Positions 15,621 through 21,437 of a stretch of 26,204 bases of DNA are shown in pieces. A program made the translations under genes and the position numbers. The notes beneath the pieces are model-generated. The model did no database searches. It saw nothing but the letters and a program-made list of their open reading frames with translations, and was not told the origin of the DNA. Location of the stretch: NCBI GenBank assembly GCA_910585945.1, contig CAJUHZ010000034.1:1-26204 (forward strand), in the 5' to 3' direction. This DNA is from an uncultured Bilophila sp. GTDB lineage: Bacteria > Desulfobacterota > Desulfovibrionia > Desulfovibrionales > Desulfovibrionaceae. Numbering within the stretch: the first letter of the stretch is position 1; each line of letters opens with the position of its first letter.

Positions 15621-16625
15621 TTACGCATGTTTCCCCTGCTCGGGCGATCCGCAATCGGAAGGATCGCCGTGCAGTTTTTCCAGAGCGTGCGGCAGGGCCG
15701 GGAGTACGGCCTCCAGATTTTCGCGCACCGCCTTGCGGCTCCCCGGCAGGGTGAGGACGATGGTTTTGCCGATGGTTCCGCTGACCGCGCGCGACAGGGC
15801 GGCCGTGGGCGTTTTGGCGAGGCTTGCCGTCATCATGGCCTGCTCGAAGCCGGGAAGCCGGCGGTCAAAAAGAGGGAGCAGGGCTTCCGGCGTGGCGTCG
15901 CGCGGCGAAAGCCCCGTGCCGCCGCTGGTCAGGACGAGATCGTATCCCTGGCCCAGACTCAGTTCCAGAACAAGCGCTCGCAGGGCATTGACGTCATCGG
16001 GGATCAGAAAGCCCTGCTCGTGATGCAGGGGCAGGCCGGCGCGCGTCAGTTCGGCCATGAGCGGGCCGCTTTCATCGTGGCGGAGGCCCGCCGCGCCCTT
16101 GTCGGACAGGGTGATCCAGGCCAGAGACCAGCTTGGCCTGCCGTCCGGGCCGGGCAACGGAGGCAGGATGGTGAAACAGCGGCGGCCGGCGGCGAGAGGG
16201 TGAAGCGTCCTGAGCAGCGGGCAGGGCCAGGTGTGGGGGGAAAAACGGCTTTCCCCATCGCCTTGCGGCGCTCTGGTCAGTGGCGGGCGTGGGAGCAGCA
16301 GGCGTCCGACCACGGTGAGCACGGCGTTTTGCCCGTCATCTCCTTTCCCGGCTTCCCTCCCGTTCTTCGCCGTCTTCCCCGTTTTCTCCATATGGAGCGT
16401 CCTGTCGGGGTACGCCGTCGGTTCGGCCGCGACAAGGCGCGTGCCCACCCGCCAGTCAGCGCCGCAATCTGGCAGGGGCAGGCAAGTCGTGTGCGTGACG
16501 AAGCCGGGGAGCGGCGGCAGGATATCCGGCGTGAGCGGGGCGACGCCGCCGGCGGGCAGGGCCGCGCACAGCACAATCCGGCCTGGCGCGGAAGCGGAAG
16601 AGAGGGGGGCGGTGTCGGCAGGCAT
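15621..16625 (-). CDS. MogA/MoaB-domain molybdopterin protein with unrecognised N-terminal region
   Basis: The C-terminal half (about residues 165-330 of 334) is a MogA/MoaB domain, which binds molybdopterin and adenylylates it in molybdenum/tungsten cofactor synthesis: LAWITLSDKG, the active-site SGGTGLSPRDATPEA, LPGFEQAM and LPGSRKAVRENLEAVLPALPHALEKLHGD are diagnostic. Residues 1-165 are Pro-rich, include GTRLVAAE (reminiscent of a degenerate MOSC domain) and a charged KTGKTAKNGREAGKGDDGQN insert, and match no family I know. ATG 16625 with GGAG upstream is chosen; the frame stays open to 16991, but that part is a translated copy of a dispersed hairpin repeat and the queF promoter. A cofactor role suits formate dehydrogenase users. 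Confidence 0.86.
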   Translation of the reverse strand: MPADTAPLSSASAPGRIVLCAALPAGGVAPLTPDILPPLPGFVTHTTCLPLPDCGADWRVGTRLVAAEPTAYPDRTLHMEKTGKTAKNGREAGKGDDGQNAVLTVVGRLLLPRPPLTRAPQGDGESRFSPHTWPCPLLRTLHPLAAGRRCFTILPPLPGPDGRPSWSLAWITLSDKGAAGLRHDESGPLMAELTRAGLPLHHEQGFLIPDDVNALRALVLELSLGQGYDLVLTSGGTGLSPRDATPEALLPLFDRRLPGFEQAMMTASLAKTPTAALSRAVSGTIGKTIVLTLPGSRKAVRENLEAVLPALPHALEKLHGDPSDCGSPEQGKHA

Positions 16626-16683
16626 GACGGTCTCCGGCGGGATGCTGCGGGATAGCGCGAAACGTGAGCCGTGCCGGGAGCGG

Positions 16684-16885
16684 CAGGCAGTGGGCCAGTT
16701 TGAAAATGGGGGTTGCCATGTGGGACGCTGTCCCACGCCCCGTCGGGGGCATGATGCCCCCCATGTGCCCCATGACGTCCTCGCCTCCGGATGCCGGCCT
16801 GGCGCAAAGCGCCAGCGGCCATTGGAGGTGTGCAGGAGAATCATTCCCCTGCCAAGGGGGGGGCGAGAAGCCCCCGGGAGTTCAA
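16684..16885 (+). repeat. Five-hairpin dispersed repeat, copy 1
   Basis: This roughly 200-bp block is homologous, in opposite orientation, to 21153-21340. Successive short palindromes are visible: GTGGGAC-GCT-GTCCCAC (16720-16736), GGGGGCATGATGCCCCC (16745-16761), CTGGCGC-AAA-GCGCCAG (16799-16815), AGGAGAATCATTCCCCT (16834-16850) and a GGGGGC/GCCCCC hairpin near 16857-16875. Between them GCGGCCATTGGAGGTG is nearly shared by both copies. It fills most of the 386-base gap between the MogA-domain gene and queF. No transposase is nearby. Confidence 0.9.
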
Positions 16886-16914
16886 ATCGGGCCGCTGCCG
16901 AGCGGCAGGGCGCT

Positions 16915-16941
16915 TTGCAAGCGGCGCAAGACTCGTATAGT
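16915..16941 (+). promoter_or_regulatory. Putative promoter of queF-coaX
   Basis: TTGCAA (16915-16920) and TATAGT (16936-16941) are 15 bp apart, or 17 bp if TAGTAT (16938-16943) is the -10 box. It begins just after the end of the five-hairpin repeat and lies about 70 bp before queF. The overall wording resembles the putative aroK promoter. Confidence 0.5.
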
Positions 16942-17011
16942 ATATCCTTCCTTTGCGCACAAGCGCGGCCCGGGGCGTCCCGGCAAAGCACTTTCCGGCA
17001 AGGAGACAGAC

Positions 17012-17527
17012 ATGACCTCGTTCACTCGCAGTGACGATCAAACCGGGCACCTGAAGACGCTCGGCACAGGACACATGCCCCGCCCCGAAGGGGGGCCGGG
17101 CGTTCACCTGCTCGAAACCTTTCCCAATCGTTTTCCCCACCGGCCCTACATCATCAGCCTGGCCTTTCCGGAATACACTTCGCTTTGCCCTGTGACGGGG
17201 CAGCCGGATTTCGGCGTCATCGTGGCGGAGTACATTCCGGCCGAGCTGTGTGTGGAGTCCAAAAGTTTCAAGCTCTACATGTTCGCGTACCGCGATCACC
17301 ATTCCTTTATGGAAACCATCACCAATACGGTGCTGGAAGATCTGACGGAGGCGCTTGATCCTCTGTGGTGCCGGGTCAAGGGGCTTTTCAGCCCGCGGGG
17401 CGGCACGCATATCCATGTGTTTGCGGAGCATTTCGCGCCGCTTGCGGACGAGGAACGGCGGCTGGAAATCCGGAACATCGTTTCGGAGTGGAAGCGGGAA
17501 GCCGCGCCGCACGGCTGGGAGCGCTGA
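17012..17527 (+). CDS. queF: NADPH-dependent 7-cyano-7-deazaguanine reductase (preQ0 reductase)
   Basis: The 171-residue protein reduces the nitrile of preQ0 to the amine of preQ1, a queuosine precursor for tRNA modification. The size matches the short, unimodular (YkvM-type) QueF. EYTSLCPVTGQPDF contains the nucleophilic cysteine and the conserved aspartate, and ESKSFKLYMFAYRDHHSFMET is the QueF family motif. A strong AAGGAG at 17000-17005 stands six bases before ATG 17012, which decides the start. The stop is 2 bp before coaX, so the two are likely translated from one message. No other queuosine gene is in the window. Confidence 0.95.
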   Translation: MTSFTRSDDQTGHLKTLGTGHMPRPEGGPGVHLLETFPNRFPHRPYIISLAFPEYTSLCPVTGQPDFGVIVAEYIPAELCVESKSFKLYMFAYRDHHSFMETITNTVLEDLTEALDPLWCRVKGLFSPRGGTHIHVFAEHFAPLADEERRLEIRNIVSEWKREAAPHGWER

Positions 17528-17529
17528 AC

Positions 17530-18318
17530 ATGCGCGCGCTGCTTGTCGATATCGGCAACACTTCCATGAAGCTGGGCGTGGCGGATGCCGAAACCGTCTT
17601 CGCCTCCTACACGCTCCCGACGGAAGGGGCGCAGAGCGGGGACGGCCTGGGCTTTCAGATCATGCGTGTTCTGGAGCACGCCGGCGTGCCCTTCCGGGGG
17701 AAGGATGCCCGTCTTGCCGCCTGTCTTGCAAGCTCCGTGGTTCCGCGCATGGATCCTCTGGTGCGCCATGCGTGCGAGCGGTACCTGGGACTTGCCCCGC
17801 TTTTCGTCCACCAGGATTTGCCCGTGCCTCTGGAAAATCGGTATGAGCGCCCTTCCGAGGTGGGGGCGGACCGGCTTGTCGCGGCATACGGGGCGCGGCG
17901 GCTTTTTCCGGAAAGCAGATCCGTGGTTTCCGTGGATTACGGCACAGCCACCACATTTGACTGCGTCACCGGACGTTCCTACCTGGGCGGGCTTATTTGC
18001 CCCGGCATCATGTCCTCGCTCGGGGCGCTGGCGACGCGGACGGCGCAGTTGCCCAAAATCGCGCTTGGCACGCAGGCGGACGCGCCCATTGTCTGCCGCA
18101 ACACGGCGACCAGCCTGAGTCATGGCTTTCTCTTCGGTTTCGCGGCCATGACCGAAGGCTTGTGCGCGCGCTTGCGCGCAACCTTGCAGGGGCCGACAGC
18201 CTTTGTCGCCACCGGCGGCTTTGCGGCGGATGTGGCCCGCGTCACCTCATGTTTTGACCTGGTGCGGCCGGATCTCATTCTGGAAGGCTTGCGCCTGCTG
18301 TGGCAGAGCCGGGAGTGA
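17530..18318 (+). CDS. coaX: Type III pantothenate kinase
   Basis: The 262-residue enzyme phosphorylates pantothenate, the first step of coenzyme A synthesis; type III kinases are insensitive to CoA feedback and usually need a monovalent cation. ASKHA-fold motifs are visible: LLVDIGNTSMKLGV at the N-terminus (phosphate 1), EVGADRLVAAYGA in the middle, DYGTATTFDCV (phosphate 2) and GGLICPGIMSSLGAL, then ATGGFAADVA (adenosine). Length is normal. ATG 17530 follows the queF stop by 2 bp and has GGGAG upstream. A separate hairpin follows at 18344. Function is clear; the link with queF appears to be only transcriptional. Confidence 0.95.
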   Translation: MRALLVDIGNTSMKLGVADAETVFASYTLPTEGAQSGDGLGFQIMRVLEHAGVPFRGKDARLAACLASSVVPRMDPLVRHACERYLGLAPLFVHQDLPVPLENRYERPSEVGADRLVAAYGARRLFPESRSVVSVDYGTATTFDCVTGRSYLGGLICPGIMSSLGALATRTAQLPKIALGTQADAPIVCRNTATSLSHGFLFGFAAMTEGLCARLRATLQGPTAFVATGGFAADVARVTSCFDLVRPDLILEGLRLLWQSRE

Positions 18319-18343
18319 AGCAGCCCGTTTTGAGGAAGAGTAC

Positions 18344-18363
18344 GCCGCCCGGCGTGGGGCGGC
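18344..18363. other. 7-bp GC stem-loop downstream of coaX
   Basis: GCCGCCC (18344-18350) and GGGCGGC (18357-18363) pair perfectly around a 6-nt loop, 25 bases after the coaX stop. It is followed by CCCTACAC and no U-run, so a role as intrinsic terminator is uncertain. Confidence 0.5.
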
Positions 18364-18390
18364 CCCTACACTTGCCAGAGGCCGCGTCAT

Positions 18391-18419
18391 TTGACAAATA
18401 CCGGGGGCAATGAAATTCT
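18391..18419 (+). promoter_or_regulatory. Putative promoter of eno
   Basis: A perfect TTGACA (18391-18396) is followed 17 bp later by AATTCT (18414-18419), a weak -10 box. It lies about 170 bp upstream of the enolase start; the 45-bp repeat and a run of nine A (18472-18480) lie between them in the presumed leader. Confidence 0.4.
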
Positions 18420-18476
18420 GAAACGATCCCGTCCCGGCGGGAATGGGGGCAGCCCTGATGAATCCGCCCGCAAAAA

Positions 18477-18520
18477 AAAACGTCTTTTCGCGGACGGCGT
18501 CTTAATGGGATCCGACCCTG
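18477..18520 (+). repeat. 45-bp dispersed repeat, copy B
   Basis: Same family as 14492-14536: AAAACGTCTTTTCGCGGACG at the start and GGGATCCGACCCTG at the end, about 40 of 45 aligned positions identical. It lies between the putative eno promoter and the enolase start codon, in the sense orientation, so it would be part of the eno mRNA leader. Confidence 0.75.
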
Positions 18521-18588
18521 GCCCGCGCGCGGCGCGGAACTCTCACCCCTGGCCACATGCGGCAGGGCGCACGGAAGGAGCATACAGT

Positions 18589-19893
18589 ATGAGCACGATA
18601 GCCTCGGTTTGGGCGCGCGAGATCCTTGATTCGCGCGGCAATCCTACCGTTGAAGTGGAAGTTTCCCTTGAATCCGGCCATGTGGGGCGGGCGGCCGTGC
18701 CGTCGGGCGCGTCCACCGGAACGCGGGAAGCTTTGGAACTGCGTGACGGCGACGCCGCCCGCTACGGGGGCAAGGGCGTGAGCAAGGCCGTCGGCAACGT
18801 CAACGGCGAAATTTCCGAAGCCGTGGTGGGGCTTGACGCTCTGCGGCAGGTTCAGGTGGACAACACGCTGCTCGATCTTGACGGAACCGACAACAAGAGC
18901 CGGCTGGGGGCCAACGCCATGCTGGGCGTCTCCCTGGCGACGGCCCGGGCCGCGGCCGAGTTTCTCGGGATGCCGCTGTATCAGTATCTTGGCGGCGTGA
19001 ACGCCAAGGTGCTGCCCGTTCCCATGATGAACATCATCAACGGCGGGATGCACGCGCCGAACAATCTCGACATTCAGGAATTCATGATCATGCCCGTGGG
19101 GGCGAGATCCTTCCCGGACGGCCTCCGCATGGGCGCGGAAGTGTTCCACACCCTGAAAAAGCTGCTTGCCGCCGACGGTCATATCACCAGCGTCGGGGAC
19201 GAGGGTGGCTTTGCTCCCAATCTCAAGAGCCATGACGAAGCGTTCCGCTACATCCTGAAAGCGATTGAAGAGAGCGGTTACAATCCCGGATCTGAAATCA
19301 TGCTCGCCATTGACGCGGCCGCGTCCGAATTCCACAAGGACGGCAAGTATGTGATCAGCGAAGCCAAAGCGCCCCTGTCCTCTTCCGAAATGATCGACTG
19401 GCTCGGTGAATTCACGAGCAAGTACCCGCTCATTTCCATTGAGGACGGTCTGGCCGAAGGCGACTGGGAAGGCTGGCGGCAACTGACCGACAGGCTTGGC
19501 GACACCATTCAGCTTGTCGGAGACGACATTTTCGTGACCAACCCCGAAATTCTGGCCAGGGGCATTGAAGAAGGCGTGGGCAACGCCATCCTTGTCAAGC
19601 TCAACCAGATCGGCACGCTCACGGAAACCCTGGATACCATCGAAATGGCCAAGCAGGCCGCCTACGCCACGGTGATTTCCCACCGTTCGGGCGAAACGGA
19701 AGACAGCTTCATCGCTGATCTCGCCGTGGGCGTCAACGCGGGGCAGATCAAGACCGGCTCGCTGTCGCGCAGCGACCGTCTGGCCAAGTACAACCAGCTT
19801 TTGCGTATTGAGGAGGAGCTGGACGATACCGCCATGTACTACGGGCCGGTCATGGGGGCCAATTTCGCCTTCAATGAACCTGAAGACGCGTAG
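18589..19893 (+). CDS. eno: Enolase (phosphopyruvate hydratase)
   Basis: The 434-residue protein interconverts 2-phosphoglycerate and phosphoenolpyruvate in glycolysis and gluconeogenesis. Hallmarks in order: REILDSRGNPTVEVEV, PSGASTGTREALELRD (mobile loop), NIINGGMHAPNNLDIQEFM, GDEGGFAPNL, the metal-binding aspartate in AIDAAASEF, SIEDGLAEGDW, GDDIFVTN, the catalytic lysine region ILVKLNQIGTLTET and SHRSGETEDSFIADLAVG. Length is typical. The start is set by AAGGAG (18575-18580) eight bases before ATG 18589; the in-frame extension back to 18391 is leader and promoter, not protein. A GC hairpin (19904-19936) follows the stop. Confidence 0.98.
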   Translation: MSTIASVWAREILDSRGNPTVEVEVSLESGHVGRAAVPSGASTGTREALELRDGDAARYGGKGVSKAVGNVNGEISEAVVGLDALRQVQVDNTLLDLDGTDNKSRLGANAMLGVSLATARAAAEFLGMPLYQYLGGVNAKVLPVPMMNIINGGMHAPNNLDIQEFMIMPVGARSFPDGLRMGAEVFHTLKKLLAADGHITSVGDEGGFAPNLKSHDEAFRYILKAIEESGYNPGSEIMLAIDAAASEFHKDGKYVISEAKAPLSSSEMIDWLGEFTSKYPLISIEDGLAEGDWEGWRQLTDRLGDTIQLVGDDIFVTNPEILARGIEEGVGNAILVKLNQIGTLTETLDTIEMAKQAAYATVISHRSGETEDSFIADLAVGVNAGQIKTGSLSRSDRLAKYNQLLRIEEELDDTAMYYGPVMGANFAFNEPEDA

Positions 19894-19903
19894 TTTTTCC
19901 CTG

Positions 19904-19936
19904 GGGGAAGGGGCGCCACGCCGCGTCGCCTTCCCC
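19904..19936 (+). terminator. Stem-loop after eno
   Basis: GGGGAAGG (19904-19911) pairs with CCTTCCCC (19929-19936), extended by CG/CG after a two-base bulge. It begins 10 bases past the eno stop, within the short gap before the glycosyltransferase gene. No U-run follows, so it may attenuate rather than fully end transcription. Confidence 0.4.
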
Positions 19937-19949
19937 GCTTCCATGCAAA

Positions 19950-21149
19950 ATGAAAATGACGTGTTCCGGTGAAGCGGCTGTCCCGCGCGTCTCGGTTTTT
20001 CTGCCTGTGCGCAATGGCGGCGCGCTCCTGGATCGGGCGCTGGCCTCGCTGAAGGCGCAGACGCTGGAAGATTGGGAGTGTGTGGCTGTTGACGACGGCT
20101 CGGAGGACGACACCTGGGCGCGCCTGCAAGCCTGGGCAGCCGCGGATCGGCGCTTCCGGCTGGCGCGCATCCCGCACGGCGGCATTGTGGCCGCCCTGCA
20201 CGCCGCCCTTGCCGCTTCTTCTCCCACGCCCTACATCGCGCGGCTGGACGCGGACGACGAGTGCCACCCCGATCGCCTGGCCCGGCAGACGGCGTTTCTG
20301 GAGGCGCGGCCCGAGGTGGGGCTTGTCGGCTGCCGGGTGCGCTTCGGGGGCGATCCGTTGCTGGCGCACGGCTTCAAGCGTCATGTGGACTGGCTCAACA
20401 GCCTGCTCACGCCCGAGGCCATTTTTTTGGCCCGGTTCCGCGATTCGCCGCTGGCCCATCCCTCGACGCTGTTTCGGCGTTCTCTTGTCGTCGCGCACGG
20501 CTGGTACGCGGACGGCCCTTTCCCCGAAGATTACGAACTGTGGCTGCGCTGGCTGGATAGCGGAGCGCGCATGGCCAAGACGCCGGAAACGTTGCTCACC
20601 TGGAACGATCCGCCCGATCGCCTGACGCGCACGCACGACAATTACGCCGAAGAGGCGTTTACCCGCGTGCGCACGCGCTATCTGGCGCGGTGGCTGTTGC
20701 GTCGTTATGCCCTGCCGCAGGCCGGGGCGGCAGGCCGTGTGCCCGTGACGGTCTGGGGGGCCGGCCGCGTGAGCCGGCGGCGCGCCCTGCCCCTGGAGCG
20801 CTTCCGCATGTTGTATGGCGGCGCTCCGGCAGGCGCGGGATCGGAGCCCCGGGGGCAGGGACAAACCGCATTTTTTCCGCCGCATGTGGGCGGCGCGCGC
20901 GTTGCCGTACACCCTGGGTCCAATCAGGAAGGGCAGAGCGTGCGCATCACGGCCTGGATCGATATCGATCCCAGAAAGATCGGCAACCGCGTGGCCGGAC
21001 GCCCGGTGTGCGGGCGTGAAGCCCTGCCGCCGCCCGGCGCGGGGATCATCCTTGTTTTTCTCTCCGCGTGGGGCGCGGGGGAGGAAGCGGCCGCCTGGCT
21101 GCTGGCGCGTGGCTACAGGGAGGGGAAGGATTTTCTGTTGTGCTCGTAG
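19950..21149 (+). CDS. Family 2 glycosyltransferase with C-terminal nucleotide-binding-like domain
   Basis: A 399-residue protein. The N-terminal 240 or so residues form a GT-A fold: VSVFLPVRNGG at the first strand, VAVDDGS, and the DxD-type metal motif in RLDADDECHPDRLARQ near residue 98; DGPFPEDYELWLRW is the acceptor-side segment typical of this class. From about residue 263 a second domain starts with VTVWGAGRVSRR and resumes at 331 with ITAWIDIDPRKIGNRVAGRPVCG, looking like a Rossmann-type fold; the intervening 50 residues look like an insertion. Probable role is sugar transfer for a surface polysaccharide; donor and acceptor are unknown. No clear ribosome-binding site precedes ATG 19950, and ATG 19956 is an alternative start. 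The stop abuts a dispersed repeat. Confidence 0.85.
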   Translation: MKMTCSGEAAVPRVSVFLPVRNGGALLDRALASLKAQTLEDWECVAVDDGSEDDTWARLQAWAAADRRFRLARIPHGGIVAALHAALAASSPTPYIARLDADDECHPDRLARQTAFLEARPEVGLVGCRVRFGGDPLLAHGFKRHVDWLNSLLTPEAIFLARFRDSPLAHPSTLFRRSLVVAHGWYADGPFPEDYELWLRWLDSGARMAKTPETLLTWNDPPDRLTRTHDNYAEEAFTRVRTRYLARWLLRRYALPQAGAAGRVPVTVWGAGRVSRRRALPLERFRMLYGGAPAGAGSEPRGQGQTAFFPPHVGGARVAVHPGSNQEGQSVRITAWIDIDPRKIGNRVAGRPVCGREALPPPGAGIILVFLSAWGAGEEAAAWLLARGYREGKDFLLCS

Positions 21150-21152
21150 CCT

Positions 21153-21340
21153 TGAGTTGGGGGCTGCTCGCCCCCAAACCCCTCGGCAGGGGAATGATTC
21201 CCCTGCACCTCCAATGGCCGGCTGGCGCGTTGCGCCGCCGGCAACTGAGGGGTCCGGGGGCATCATGCCCCCGGCGGGGTGTGGGGCAGCGCCCCACATG
21301 GCGAGCCCCTCCTTTCAAACTGACCCATTGCCAGTCCCCC
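21153..21340 (-). repeat. Five-hairpin dispersed repeat, copy 2
   Basis: This is the inverted copy of 16684-16885. Read on the plus strand the palindromes are GGGGGC-TGCTC-GCCCCC (from 21169), AGGGGAATGATTCCCCT (perfect), CCGGCTGGCGC with GCGCCGCCGG, GGGGGCATCATGCCCCC (21256-21272) and GTGGGGC-AGC-GCCCCAC (21281-21297). It starts just after the glycosyltransferase stop and ends about 100 bp before ileS, filling most of that 288-base gap. It could double as a transcription or mRNA 3' boundary for the upstream gene. Confidence 0.9.
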
Positions 21341-21437
21341 CTCACTCTTGACATCCGGACAGGAGTGCAGCAACCTGATTCGTTCTCTGGAAATGTTCCG
21401 TGACCTTCCCGTTAATCTGCTCCGAGGAGCCGTGTTC

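Noticed and set aside
16626..16991. 122-codon N-terminal extension of the MogA-domain protein
   Set aside because: The extension is a translation of the dispersed hairpin repeat and the queF promoter; ATG 16625 gives the sensible start.
18391..18588. Upstream extension of enolase starting at TTG 18391
   Set aside because: The TTG is part of a TTGACA promoter box, and enolase begins at the ATG after AAGGAG with its normal N-terminus.
19839..21299. 486-codon minus-strand frame across the glycosyltransferase and repeat copy 2
   Set aside because: It reads through a hairpin repeat and lies opposite a gene with clear GT-A motifs; composition is that of a shadow frame.
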